Assembly (NCBI GenBank): GCA_945639195.1
Contig: CALZEE010000002.1
Location: 124,001 to 188,000, forward strand
DNA length: 64,000 bases
DNA from: an uncultured Ignatzschineria sp.
GTDB lineage: Bacteria > Pseudomonadota > Gammaproteobacteria > Cardiobacteriales > Wohlfahrtiimonadaceae
Reading direction: 5' to 3'
The notes under the pieces were generated by a model, which had not been told where the DNA came from, did no database searches, and worked only from the letters and a program-made list of their open reading frames with translations. Shown here in pieces: positions 29,046-38,156 of the stretch. The translations under genes were made by a program, and so were the position numbers. How positions within the stretch are numbered: the first letter of the stretch is position 1; the number at the start of each line of letters is the position of its first letter.

Positions 29046-29510
29046 CTACAATCTTCTCGCCTGATAAAAATGCTTTTTCCAATATGGATTATCAAGTGCT
29101 GAGGTGATAACCCCGCGTGAAGTCGAGGCGTGGACAAATTGATTGTTGCCACTATAAATTCCCACGTGCAGATTATTGCCGCCCCAATTAGTCTTAAAGA
29201 AGACGAGATCGCCGGGTTTGAGTTGGGATCTTTTAATTTTACGACCAATACTTGTCTGATCGACAGTGGATCTGGGGAGCTGAATGGCGAATTTTTCATA
29301 AAATGTCCGCTGAACGAAGGCAGAGCAGTCAATTCCTGTAGGCGAGTTGCCGCCTAATTGGTAAGGCGTTCCGCGCCAAAGTTGCTCTTGCGCCGTTAAT
29401 GCTTGCGTTACGACCTGACTGTTTTGTAATTGTCTATAACTAGACGGCTTAGAAGAGGCGCAGGCAGTCAATGTGAATAAGAGTAATGTGAGTAGGAGAT
29501 ATTTTTTCAT
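29046..29510 (-). CDS. NlpC/P60-family lipoprotein (Spr/NlpC-like endopeptidase)
   Basis: The 154-aa product has a lipoprotein signal with lipobox LTAC (Cys17). It is followed by an NlpC/P60 cysteine peptidase domain: GIDCSAFVQRTF with the catalytic Cys, and NNLHVGIYSGNNQFVHAS with the catalytic His and third polar residue. Family members cut peptidoglycan cross-links (D,D- or L,D-endopeptidase) from the outer membrane. Length is typical for NlpC of E. coli. It is monocistronic. Confidence 0.85.
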   Translation of the reverse strand: MKKYLLLTLLLFTLTACASSKPSSYRQLQNSQVVTQALTAQEQLWRGTPYQLGGNSPTGIDCSAFVQRTFYEKFAIQLPRSTVDQTSIGRKIKRSQLKPGDLVFFKTNWGGNNLHVGIYSGNNQFVHASTSRGVITSALDNPYWKKHFYQARRL

Positions 29511-29584
29511 GGCGTATATTGCAAGGAGAGTGATAAAGCGTAGATCATGAGGATGCGTGCTGGGCTGAGTATATTAAAATTAAA

Positions 29585-29632
29585 TCCCCTCATCGATATA
29601 TTGTGTATTAATTCATTATATCGATGAGGGGA
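29585..29632 (-). terminator. long hairpin terminator of the ABC transporter operon
   Basis: A 16-bp perfect stem (29585-29600 with 29617-29632, 16-nt loop) lies 100 bp after the ABC ATPase stop. Read on the minus strand it is followed by a T-rich stretch. Confidence 0.7.
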
Positions 29633-29733
29633 AAGTCTGATCACGCTATGCCTGAGATATCATGCGTGAGAATAATCTCTGAATGAAAGACAAAGATGAT
29701 CGGTTATTAGCGAATACTCAACCTCGTTGGGGG

Positions 29734-30531
29734 TTATCCTAATAATAATGCATCATCCGCCACTTTTTCGCCACGGCTCTGTTCAAAGAGCATGAGAAGA
29801 TCTGAAATACTCAAGTTTTTACGAAGATCGCCAGCGACATCAAGGACAATCTCTCCTTGGTGAAGCATGATGGTACGATTCCCATAAGAGAGCGCTTGCT
29901 GCATGGAGTGCGTCACCATAAGGGTTGTGAGCTTGTTTTTATTCACGATCTCTTCGGTGAGTTGCAGCACAAATGCCGCAGTTTTCGGGTCGAGCGCTGC
30001 TGTATGTTCATCTAGGAGCAGAATCTTAGAGGGTTGAAGCGACGACATTAAAAGGCTAATCGCCTGACGTTGCCCACCAGAAAGTAAGCCCATGCTATCT
30101 TCTAAACGATTCTCTAAACCGAGTTTAAGCGTTGCGAGATGTTCTCTAAAGATCTCCCGGCGATCCTTATTAATTGCCGCGCCAAATCCAGAGGATTTAT
30201 TCCCACGGCCATAGGCTAGTGCAAGGTTCTCTTCAATTGTGAGGCTTTCGCAGGTGCCTGTCATGGGATCTTGGAACACACGGGCCACTAAACGAGCGCG
30301 ATCTGAGACGGATTTTGTCGTGACATCTTCTTCATTGATAAAGATCTTGCCTGACGTTGTCTCCGCATTGCCGGAAACCACATTAAGAAGCGTCGATTTT
30401 CCCGCGCCATTGGTCCCGATTACGGTGACAAATTCCCCTTCTCGGATGGTGAGATTAATCTTCTTAAGGGCGACATTTTCTAAAGGCGTGTGCTCATTAA
30501 ATACCACATGAATATCTTCTAAACGCATCAT
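29734..30531 (-). CDS. ABC transporter ATP-binding protein (TrpXYZ type)
   Basis: The 265-aa ATPase has Walker A GTNGAGKSTLLN, the Q-loop, signature LLSGGQRQAISLLMS, Walker B KILLLDEHTAALD and switch His in MVTHSMQQAL. The partner genes, a LivH-like permease and an ABC_sub_bind family binding protein, mark a small importer of the group named TrpXYZ in streptococci, where aromatic amino acids are the proposed substrate. It is the third gene of the operon and starts within a few bases of the permease stop. Confidence 0.85.
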   Translation of the reverse strand: MMRLEDIHVVFNEHTPLENVALKKINLTIREGEFVTVIGTNGAGKSTLLNVVSGNAETTSGKIFINEEDVTTKSVSDRARLVARVFQDPMTGTCESLTIEENLALAYGRGNKSSGFGAAINKDRREIFREHLATLKLGLENRLEDSMGLLSGGQRQAISLLMSSLQPSKILLLDEHTAALDPKTAAFVLQLTEEIVNKNKLTTLMVTHSMQQALSYGNRTIMLHQGEIVLDVAGDLRKNLSISDLLMLFEQSRGEKVADDALLLG

Positions 30532-30533
30532 AA

Positions 30534-31442
30534 TTAACGTCTCCCTTTAAATCTTTTTTTAAGTTTGGTTTTAATTTGGGGTAACACAAGGGCGATGACA
30601 ACTAGCGTTGCCGTAATAAAGTTAAGATCCTGCGCACCTACGCCAATTTTTTGTAAGGGCTCGCTATGAAGCGCGAGGGCAATGAAGAGGCGATAGAGAA
30701 TGGCGCCAATGATGACAGAGAAGGTAATCCAAAACATCTTTTTGGAGGTAATGAGCGTCTCGCCAATAATGACAGCGGCAAGCCCAATGACGATGGTACC
30801 GACACCAATTGAGATATCTGCGCCGCCTTGAGTTTGTACATAGAGCGAGCCACCGAGTGCGATCAAGCCATTGGAGATCATCATGCCGAGATAGGTCATT
30901 TTACCGGTATTAATCCCTTGTGCTTGCGCCATCTTAATATTCGCACCTGTTGCTCTTGTTGCAAGACCTGTACGGCTTTTGAAGAAGAGATCGAGCAGAA
31001 TCTTTGCGACAATCACAAAAAGGAGAATGATAAGCGGTTTTACCCAGAACTGATTACTATAATCTTCATTAATAAATGGCGTGAGAACGGTGGGTTCCCA
31101 GATCAGTGGAATATTCGGCGCGCCCATAATGCGTAAGTTAACAGAGTAGAGCGCAATCATGACTAAGATACTCGCGAGCAGCTGCATAATTTTAAGCGAA
31201 ACATTCAACCACGCCGTTACAAATCCAGCGGCAGCGCCGGCAATAGTCCCAAGAAGCGTTGCAATCCAGGGATTAACGCCGGCAACAATAGATACGGCGC
31301 AAACAGCGCCCCCTAGCGGAAAGCTTCCATCGGCGGTAAGGTCGGGGAAATTTAAAATTCTAAAAGAGATCAAAACGCCCAATGCGACTAATCCGTAGAT
31401 TAATCCCACTTCTAAGGCGCCAAAAAGAGAGATAAGCGACAT
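30534..31442 (-). CDS. ABC transporter permease (TrpXYZ type)
   Basis: The 302-aa protein has 8-9 hydrophobic segments of the branched-chain/ribose-type permease family. Conserved pieces are LFGALEVGLIYGLVALGVLISFRIL at the N-terminus (given here as the first helix) and FPDLTADGSFPLGGAV just after it. ATG 31442 is chosen because ggag lies 5 bases upstream; the frame stays open 36 bases further. The gene is followed within 2 bases by the ATPase gene. Confidence 0.85.
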   Translation of the reverse strand: MSLISLFGALEVGLIYGLVALGVLISFRILNFPDLTADGSFPLGGAVCAVSIVAGVNPWIATLLGTIAGAAAGFVTAWLNVSLKIMQLLASILVMIALYSVNLRIMGAPNIPLIWEPTVLTPFINEDYSNQFWVKPLIILLFVIVAKILLDLFFKSRTGLATRATGANIKMAQAQGINTGKMTYLGMMISNGLIALGGSLYVQTQGGADISIGVGTIVIGLAAVIIGETLITSKKMFWITFSVIIGAILYRLFIALALHSEPLQKIGVGAQDLNFITATLVVIALVLPQIKTKLKKRFKGRR

Positions 31443-31469
31443 TAAAACTCCAAAATGAATGAGACAAAG

Positions 31470-31497
31470 AAACCTCAAGTTTGAAGACGTGAGGTTT
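31470..31497 (-). promoter_or_regulatory. intercistronic hairpin between binding protein and permease genes
   Basis: aaacctca at 31470-31477 pairs with tgaggttt at 31490-31497 (12-nt loop). On the minus strand it lies in the leader of the permease gene and is followed by a pyrimidine-rich run. Such hairpins commonly reduce downstream expression relative to an abundant binding protein. Confidence 0.5.
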
Positions 31498-31584
31498 ACT
31501 TAACGTTGTTGCGTAAGCCATTATAAAAGTGGCTAATAGCGGTTTAGGTGAATACGGGTGCGATTAGAAAAAGCGTTGTAACAG

Positions 31585-31621
31585 TAAAGGGCTCATCACA
31601 AAATGCCGGGATGAACCCTTT
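31585..31621 (-). terminator. hairpin after the binding-protein gene carrying an ATGCCGG word in its loop
   Basis: aaagggctcat (about 31586-31596) pairs with atgaaccctt (about 31611-31620) with one mismatch. The loop contains ATGCCGG at 31603-31609. It lies just past the stop of the binding-protein gene on the minus strand. Confidence 0.5.
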
Positions 31622-31629
31622 ATGCACGT

Positions 31630-32601
31630 TTATTCAATGACTTTAGTCGCACTATCAATCACAGATTGTGGCAAGCTGATGCCTTGTTGTTCTGCGGCTT
31701 TAAGATTAACGTAGAGTTCTGTTTTCTGCGGTTTTTCAGAAGGGATATCGCCGGCTTTTTCTCCATTGAGAATACGGACGACGATTTTACCAGTCTGTCT
31801 GCCCATGCCGTAGTAATCCCCACCGAGCGCCGCGACTGCGCCGCGTTCTGCCGATGAAGTGTCCGATGCAATCAGCGGAATCTTAGTTTGCACAGCCGCT
31901 TGATACATTGACTCATACGCAGATACCACGTTGTTATCGGTACTCGTATAGATCACATCCACGCGTCCTTGTAAGCTCTTAACAGCTGTTGGGATATCCG
32001 TTGTGCGCTGCGCGGGTGCGGGTACAACTTTGATATTTTGCGGTTGTAAGATCTCTTCGAGTTGCTTGAGCACAATCGTGGAGTTTACTTCGCCGGGGCT
32101 ATAGACAAAACCGATGCTTTTAACTTCAGGGATAATGGTCTTTACGAGTTCCATTTGCGGCTCAAGCGGTAAGTGGTCTGAAACGCCTGTCACATTTCCG
32201 CCTTTCGCTTCCCAGCTACGGACCAAGTTTGCAGCAACAGGATCTGTGACTGCCGTGTAAACAATCGGTACGGTTCTGGTAGAAGCAAGGAGTGCTTGCG
32301 CGCTAGGCGTACCGATTCCGATAGCGACATCTGGGTTATCGCCGGCATATTTTTTCGCGATCTGCGCAGCGGTTGCACTGTTTCCTTGTGCGCTTTGGAA
32401 TTGTAGACGAAGGTTTTCCCCTTCTATAAAGCCCGCATCTTTGAGCTCATCGATAATGCCTTGACGCGCTTGGTCTAATGCCGGGTGCTCTACAATTGCG
32501 GTAATTGCCACATGTTTCTGCTCATTTGCACCCCATGCGAGCGTGCCAAAAGAGAGGGGCGCCAAAAGGGATAACATCAATAACATTTTTCTACGTTTCA
32601 T
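31630..32601 (-). CDS. ABC transporter substrate-binding protein (TrpX-like, ABC_sub_bind family)
   Basis: The 323-aa protein has a signal peptide (cleavage near LAWG-ANE). The body is the PF04392-type periplasmic binding fold: HVAITAIVEHPALDQARQGI at the start, DVAIGIGTPSAQALLAST, VTDPVAANLV, GVSDHLPLEPQMELVKTI and ALGGDYYGMGRQTG are all family motifs. It is the first gene of the operon, with ggag before ATG 32601, and hairpins separate it from the permease gene. The substrate is probably an aromatic amino acid, judging by homologues. Confidence 0.85.
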   Translation of the reverse strand: MKRRKMLLMLSLLAPLSFGTLAWGANEQKHVAITAIVEHPALDQARQGIIDELKDAGFIEGENLRLQFQSAQGNSATAAQIAKKYAGDNPDVAIGIGTPSAQALLASTRTVPIVYTAVTDPVAANLVRSWEAKGGNVTGVSDHLPLEPQMELVKTIIPEVKSIGFVYSPGEVNSTIVLKQLEEILQPQNIKVVPAPAQRTTDIPTAVKSLQGRVDVIYTSTDNNVVSAYESMYQAAVQTKIPLIASDTSSAERGAVAALGGDYYGMGRQTGKIVVRILNGEKAGDIPSEKPQKTELYVNLKAAEQQGISLPQSVIDSATKVIE

Positions 32602-33024
32602 AAGACTCCGATCCTTTACCTATTCATTATTTATTATTGGTCTGATGCCTAATATATGGCTGTTATATTCGTTGCTTGGGGAAGGTTGATAACTTTTCGC
32701 CCAATTCTTTGAACATAGCATAAAAGCGGTCACGAGGGTAGTTGAAAATAAAATAAGCAACGGCGGACTGAGGGGGAATTTTATTTGTCAAAAAGATGAC
32801 AACTTATCGTCCTTAAACGGCCTAAAATAGGATCAATTTTTACAAGAAAAGCAGAGAGTTGTATTGTGAATATTTGCGATATGGTCGATACTGATGATCT
32901 AAGTCGTCAATAAACGTCAGATTTTGGTCTGGATCATTTTATGAATAATGGTCAGCGCCGAATTCCTTAAAAGGGCGTAATGTTAGACCGACTATTTCAA
33001 CCCATCAGGATGAAGGAGAGAGCG
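32602..33024. other. divergent regulatory region
   Basis: This 423-bp gap separates the minus-strand ABC operon from the plus-strand DsbA-like gene. It should hold both promoters. No clear consensus promoter, operator or RNA element could be defended. Confidence 0.4.
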
Positions 33025-33723
33025 ATGAGCGATCAAAGTTGTGCAGAGGGTGTTTGCCGTGTTGAGCCTGTAAAAAATGCCGGCGCTGCCCCTGAGTTAA
33101 ATCAAGATACGCGTGTTATTTATGTTGGAGATCCGATGTGCTCCTGGTGTTACGGGGTTTCTCCTGTGGTGAATGACTTACAGCAATATTGTACGGCGCA
33201 TGATATTCGTTTTGAGATTGTTGTCGGCGGATTACGTGCGGGGGGAGGCGATCAATGGAACGAAGGGTTTATCGCTTTTTTACGTAATGAGTGGGGCATT
33301 ATTGCCGATAAAACGGGGGTGGAGTTTAACTTTGGTATCTTAGATCAAGATTACTTTAATTATAATACCGAGCAGAGCTGCCGCGCTGTCGTGATCGCCC
33401 GTAGCTTATTACCCGATGATAATAATGCTTTGTTAACTGCCTTTTTTAAAGGGATTCAAACCAAATTCTATCTTTATAATGAAGATCCTAAAGAGGTCTC
33501 GTTTTATGAGAATTTATGTGCTGAAGCAGGGATTGATTTCTCGGCATTTAAAACCTGCTTTGAGGATCGTGAGTGGAAAAAGCGTACGATCGCCGAGTTT
33601 AGATATCGTAGTCAATTAGGCGTGAATTCATTCCCGAGTTTCTTGTTGGTAAAAGGTGATAAAGTCACGTTATTAGCAGCGGGATATGCGACCTTATTAG
33701 AATTGGTTCAGCGTATAAAATAG
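33025..33723 (+). CDS. DsbA-family thioredoxin-fold oxidoreductase (FrnE-like)
   Basis: The 232-aa cytoplasmic protein has the active site DPMCSWCYG (CxxC) after a first beta strand. NTEQSCRAVVIARSL and the cis-Pro loop VNSFPSFLLV near the C-terminus are typical of the DsbA/FrnE branch that lacks a signal peptide. ATG 33025 is chosen because aaggag lies 7 bases before it; an upstream ATG at 32980 has none. It probably reduces or isomerises disulphides in the cytoplasm. Confidence 0.75.
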   Translation: MSDQSCAEGVCRVEPVKNAGAAPELNQDTRVIYVGDPMCSWCYGVSPVVNDLQQYCTAHDIRFEIVVGGLRAGGGDQWNEGFIAFLRNEWGIIADKTGVEFNFGILDQDYFNYNTEQSCRAVVIARSLLPDDNNALLTAFFKGIQTKFYLYNEDPKEVSFYENLCAEAGIDFSAFKTCFEDREWKKRTIAEFRYRSQLGVNSFPSFLLVKGDKVTLLAAGYATLLELVQRIK

Positions 33724-33875
33724 TGGATTACCGATATAACCGGTGTAGGGTACATGATCGTAAACCTTTGGAGGTTCGATGATGCGCATCTATTGAGATG
33801 ATTGCATGAAGCGTATACTAAATGCGCCGGCTGATTTGACACCTGAGCAATTTCATCATAATTTTAAGAATCCAT

Positions 33876-33903
33876 AAAAGCGAGGAGAAGCCTCGCTTTT
33901 TAA
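33876..33903. terminator. strong terminator
   Basis: aaaagcgagg at 33876-33885 and cctcgctttt at 33891-33900 form a 10-bp perfect stem with a 5-nt loop. A-run and T-run flanks allow use in both directions. Confidence 0.85.
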
Positions 33904-34003
33904 TCTCAAGATGAATAACTCCTGATGAATATTGCCTATTCATCACAATAAAAATAACTGTCATCCTCTTTTCTGAAATCCGTACCCTAAGGACGCACTC
34001 TGA

Positions 34004-34861
34004 ATGAAACACTCAATACTGGCTTTAAGCTGCTCACTTTTACTTGCTTGTGGTGCATCATCATGGGTGATGGCAGAACCAACTACGGTAACGACAGATG
34101 TTATTGAGAGGGTTGATGCCTCGCAAAATCAATTTGTGCAAAATGATCGCCATGCCTTTTTCTTAAAAGGGGATGTAAAGCAGTACAGCGCGCGTATTTA
34201 CTACTTTGATTATGAGGATTTGGATGCAGATTTAAATGTTATAACTCCGGAAAATCTGGGATTCAGCATTGATGCTGATTTTAATGAAGCCGGATTTTCT
34301 GATTTTATAAAGCTTGCTTTCTATCAAGACGGGGAGCTGCAATTCGCGGCTTATCGTACCGCTGAGCCCTATGAGAATAATGCGCGAAAGATCTATTCTC
34401 TCATGCGTAATGCCGGCGATTCTCATGATAAAGCAGAGATTCAGCAAACATTTACAGATCAATCAGAACTAGAAGAGGTTCAGCAATCGTGGACGCATCA
34501 GCGGAGTACGACCAATGTCGCGAATGGCGTGCGGACGATTATCGAAGAATTTGATGGCGAGCATCGCCCAACGTTAATCTCCACGATACAAGATGGGAAT
34601 ACCACCCATAGCCACTATCTCTATCTCCCTTTTGCTGAATTAAAAACAGCAGATTTTGAGAGTATTGACGCAGATATCATCGAAATTCAGGCATCAAGAG
34701 CTGATATTCAAACCTTTACGGATGATGATTTTCAGATGCTCGATCCGCGGGTGAAAATTGTGGTAAAAGAGATGCTTGATACTGCCGGAAACCCACAAAT
34801 TCAGTGGACTTACTCAAGAGATAGCCTGGATAAAGAAGTCGTAACCTATCAATACTACTAA
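34004..34861 (+). CDS. hypothetical exported protein
   Basis: The 285-aa product has an N-terminal export signal. LLLACGASS could be a lipobox (Cys16), or cleavage could fall after VMA at residue 24; I cannot choose. The mature part is acidic with beta-rich stretches (AFFLKGDVKQYSARIYYFDY). No family is recognised. The ribosome-binding site is weak (ctaagga). It is followed 37 bp later by the VOC gene and the two may be cotranscribed. Confidence 0.55.
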   Translation: MKHSILALSCSLLLACGASSWVMAEPTTVTTDVIERVDASQNQFVQNDRHAFFLKGDVKQYSARIYYFDYEDLDADLNVITPENLGFSIDADFNEAGFSDFIKLAFYQDGELQFAAYRTAEPYENNARKIYSLMRNAGDSHDKAEIQQTFTDQSELEEVQQSWTHQRSTTNVANGVRTIIEEFDGEHRPTLISTIQDGNTTHSHYLYLPFAELKTADFESIDADIIEIQASRADIQTFTDDDFQMLDPRVKIVVKEMLDTAGNPQIQWTYSRDSLDKEVVTYQYY

Positions 34862-34898
34862 CCATAAAACTCAATAAAAAACCTTCGGAATAGACGCA

Positions 34899-35252
34899 AT
34901 GACAGATCCTATCGCAATTAATTATATCGAGTTTAATGTGGCGGATATCGCCAAGAGTAAAGCCTTCTACACGCATCTTGGCTGGTATTTTACAGATTTT
35001 GGGCCGCAATATTGCGAGTTTCATTCGGGAAGCATTAAGGGCGGATTTTATCAAAACAGTGAGATCACTGAGATAAATGCTGGCGGCGGCGCGTTAGTGA
35101 TTCTCTATAGTCCTGAGATCGAGAAGAGTTATCAGATGCTTCAAGCGATAGGTGCAGAAATAACGATGGAAATTACCCCATTTCCGGGAGGTAAGCGTTT
35201 TCACTTTAAAGATCCAGATGGTTATGTCTTAGCAATTTGGAGCGATCAGTAA
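34899..35252 (+). CDS. VOC (glyoxalase/bleomycin resistance) family protein
   Basis: The 117-aa single VOC module starts IEFNVADIAKSKAFYTHLGW and ends KRFHFKDPDGYVLAIWSDQ, both strongly conserved in the family. The metal-binding Glu/His pattern is partly visible. These proteins bind a metal and act on small electrophiles or antibiotics; the substrate cannot be told. A bidirectional terminator follows. Confidence 0.8.
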   Translation: MTDPIAINYIEFNVADIAKSKAFYTHLGWYFTDFGPQYCEFHSGSIKGGFYQNSEITEINAGGGALVILYSPEIEKSYQMLQAIGAEITMEITPFPGGKRFHFKDPDGYVLAIWSDQ

Positions 35253-35333
35253 TGCTCTTTAATAATCTGTAAAATCTGCAACAGCCTTAATAGCGCTGTT
35301 ATCTCAAATGTGAAAACAGATAGTAGATAGCAC

Positions 35334-35371
35334 AAAACCCCGAAAATGCTTCGTATCATTTTCGGGGTTTT
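35334..35371. terminator. bidirectional terminator
   Basis: A 15-bp perfect stem (35334-35348 with 35357-35371, 8-nt loop) with A and T flanks lies between the convergent VOC and Pmp3-like genes. Confidence 0.85.
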
Positions 35372-35396
35372 ATAATAATTGAGCGCTCAAAAGATA

Positions 35397-35597
35397 TTAA
35401 AACTGACCTTGGCCTCTACGAAAAGCCTCAATCTTCTTATCTGTATTATATTGTGATAATGCATAAACACCCCAGATGACAGCAGGAATCCAGCCAATTA
35501 AGGTGATTTGAAGAATCAGACAGATAATGCCGGCAATCGGACGACCAATTGTGAAAAAACCTAACCATGGAAATAATAATGTGATGAGTAAACGCAT
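35397..35597 (-). CDS. Pmp3/YqaE-type small hydrophobic membrane protein
   Basis: The 66-aa product has two transmembrane segments: LLITLLFPWLGFFTIG and IICLILQITLIGWIPAVIW. The length, the GWIPAVIWGVYAL ending and the short charged tail fit the Pmp3/YqaE stress-associated proteolipid family. The ribosome-binding site aagggg lies 8 bases before ATG 35597. It is thought to affect membrane potential under stress. Confidence 0.75.
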   Translation of the reverse strand: MRLLITLLFPWLGFFTIGRPIAGIICLILQITLIGWIPAVIWGVYALSQYNTDKKIEAFRRGQGQF

Positions 35598-36116
35598 GTG
35601 ATAACCCCTTCAATGGATTTGCTTGTTATAAAATAGGTGACTGTATCGCAGATGATGGTGTCGACTAAGGTTGATCTCATCCTATTCAATAGTGAGGAGG
35701 AGATTTCTATTAGAAATAAGGGTACAGAAAATTGTGACGGAGTACTAGCGCGATCTCTTATAATTTTAAGGTGTTTATCATTGAATAGGGGAGATTAGTG
35801 CATCTCAATCGTAGAGAATAATAGGCGTTATTAGCGAGTAGAAATAGGGAGAAACATTATTTCATTTTTGAAAAATTGATCGATATTAATATGGCTTTAT
35901 TGATGCCAATGCGATGTCAAGGTGCTATAAAGCGCTATATATAGCAAGAGTGCCAAGATGAGCGTCTGATTGCCTCTAGGAATTTAAAAGCATTTTCGCA
36001 TCTTTAATGCGTGTGCTTATATGCTATACTTCCCACTCAATTTACAGATGATAAATCACTGTCTCAATGTAGATAGACCTCCCAAAACTCATGTTAGATC
36101 AGGAAGAGATTAATAG
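35598..36116 (+). other. 519-bp region upstream of purD
   Basis: No coding potential was found. It contains a consensus TATAAT at 35759-35764 without a good -35, and the extended -10 element of purD near 36022. The rest is AT-rich without a recognisable repeat. Confidence 0.4.
36022..36030 (+). promoter_or_regulatory. extended -10 promoter element of purD
   Basis: TGCTATACT is a match to TGnTATAnT about 87 bases before the purD ATG. No good -35 is found at 16-18 bp, which extended -10 promoters tolerate. Confidence 0.4.
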
Positions 36117-37379
36117 ATGAAAGTTTTAATTGTTGGTAAAGGTGGCCGCGAGCATGCGCTTGCTTGGAAAAGTGGTAAGAGTTCATTAGTATCGGAAGTC
36201 TTTGTAGCGCCAGGCAATGCCGGCATGAAAAACGATGCAACGCTCGTTGATATCGCAGAAACAGATGCGGTGGCACTCGCGGATTTTGCGGTTGCAAATA
36301 ACATTGAGCTAACAATTATTGGCCCAGAAGCAAGCCTTGTAGCCGGCGTTGCAGATGAGTTTAAAAAGCGGGATTTATTGGTGTGGGGGCCAGATAAAGC
36401 GGCAGCACAAATTGAAGGCAGTAAAGATTTCTCTAAACAGATGATGGTGAAATACGGTGCGCCAACAGCGCATTCAGAGAGCTTTACACAGAGTGATAAA
36501 GCACGTAGCTATGTCGAAAAAATTGGTTTGCCGATTGTGATTAAGGCAGATGGATTAGCGGCAGGCAAGGGCGTTGTGATTCCGGAAACACTTGAAGAAG
36601 CATTTGCCACAATTGACGATATGCTTGAAGGCAATCGCTTTGGTGCGGCCGGCGCTTGTATCTTAATTGAAGAGATGCTGATCGGTGAAGAGTTCTCGCT
36701 CATGTGCTTCGTACATGATGGGCAGATTATCCCGATGGTAATGGCGCAAGACCATAAACGTGCTTATGATAATGATGAAGGCCCTAATACGGGCGGAATG
36801 GGCGCATATGCACCGATCTTTGATGCGCAGAGTGAAGAAGTACAATCATCTGTAAAAGCGATTATGCAACCGATCGTAGATGGTTTAACAAAAGAGGGCA
36901 TGCCTTATACCGGATTCCTCTACGGTGGCTTATTCCTCACGCAAGAGGGCTTTAAGGTGATCGAGTTTAATGCGCGCTTTGGGGATCCTGAAGCACAAAT
37001 TATTCTCCCACTCTTAGAAACAGATTTTGTCGAGATTATCTATAATCTTCTCACGGATAAAAAGGTTCCCGAGATCAAATGGCGCAAACAGTTCGCAATC
37101 GGCGTTGTGCTTGCTTCAGAGGGATATCCAGATAACCCACAAACAGGTTATCCGCTCAATACGCCGACCTTTAATAATGAAGATGCGTTAATCTTCTATG
37201 CGGGCGTCAAAGAAGTGGATGGTAAGCTCGTCAGTGATGGTGGCCGTATTCTTCTAAATGTGGCAATTGCAGATGATTTCAAATCGGCGTACGATACAGC
37301 TTATGAGAATATGAAGCAGTTAGATGTGCCGCATACTTTCTTCCGTAGCGATATTGGTCATAAACAATTTAAGCGTTAA
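36117..37379 (+). CDS. purD: phosphoribosylamine-glycine ligase PurD (GAR synthetase)
   Basis: PurD joins phosphoribosylamine, the product of PurF, with glycine. The N-terminal VLIVGKGGREHALAWK, the ATP-grasp loop IVIKADGLAAGKGVVI, GPNTGGMGAYAPIF and IEFNARFGDPEAQIILPLL are diagnostic. The 420-aa length is normal. It is separated from the other pur genes by 20 kb and has its own promoter and terminator. The ribosome-binding site is caggaag. Confidence 0.95.
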   Translation: MKVLIVGKGGREHALAWKSGKSSLVSEVFVAPGNAGMKNDATLVDIAETDAVALADFAVANNIELTIIGPEASLVAGVADEFKKRDLLVWGPDKAAAQIEGSKDFSKQMMVKYGAPTAHSESFTQSDKARSYVEKIGLPIVIKADGLAAGKGVVIPETLEEAFATIDDMLEGNRFGAAGACILIEEMLIGEEFSLMCFVHDGQIIPMVMAQDHKRAYDNDEGPNTGGMGAYAPIFDAQSEEVQSSVKAIMQPIVDGLTKEGMPYTGFLYGGLFLTQEGFKVIEFNARFGDPEAQIILPLLETDFVEIIYNLLTDKKVPEIKWRKQFAIGVVLASEGYPDNPQTGYPLNTPTFNNEDALIFYAGVKEVDGKLVSDGGRILLNVAIADDFKSAYDTAYENMKQLDVPHTFFRSDIGHKQFKR

Positions 37380-38156
37380 GACGGAAATCTTCCTTCTGAA
37401 GATCTCTTAAACCGACTGGTTATAAAATCTATAAAAATCCCGTAAAAATTTATTTTGCGGGATTTTTTACGTCTAGAGAATTTTGAATTTTTAAATAAAG
37501 CGTATGTTGCTTGATAAGGCGTAAAACAGTCATTGTGGACTGATAATAAGGGGCAAGGTATTGGCTTCATATTGGCAGTAACCCCCTTTATTCCTCTGAT
37601 TGGAGAGAATTACGCGCTTTTTTACGAGCGTTAGTGTATATATATAAATTATATTATTATCAATAAACTATTTTAAATAACAATATGTTGATTAACTTTT
37701 TTGCCAATTTATCGCTGATTGTTGTCTTTTTTTAAGGTGGGCGAAAAAAAGTTGTCAAGAGATTGTATAAATTTTAAGAGAATAAAGTTTCTGGATTGGT
37801 TAGCAAAGGGCACTTTTCTTGACAAGGATAAACGGTAGATGAATGATAGGCGCATTATTTGTAAAGTTTCTTTTAAATCAGTGTCTTGAGCTGTATTTAG
37901 TTTAGGAGGTATTTTTCCTGATTTTTGGGGCGATTGGCGCACAATATGTTTTTTAAACACCTAAATTTAATTTTTTTGCTGGGTAATAAATAGACAAATC
38001 TTTACATTTGATTTCAGTTGCAACATGAGAAGCTATTGATTTTGTGATAATATCTTGCGGTGAATTTCAAAAAATATTATAAAAAGAACAGGGGACATGG
38101 GGTCTCTTGGAACAATTATCTCTTGCTAAATTAGCAGAGGAAGGACGACATTTATT
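37380..38156 (+). other. 777-bp AT-rich spacer between purD and the BCCT gene
   Basis: The purD terminator occupies 37433-37467. The remainder is very AT-rich with no supported gene. TTGACA at about 37818 followed 17 bp later by AATGAT could be a promoter for the transporter, leaving a long leader. Nothing else is recognised. Confidence 0.4.
37433..37467 (+). terminator. terminator after purD
   Basis: aaaaatcccg (37433-37442) pairs with cgggattttt (about 37458-37467). The inner A/T arms extend the stem, and a T-run follows. Confidence 0.8.
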
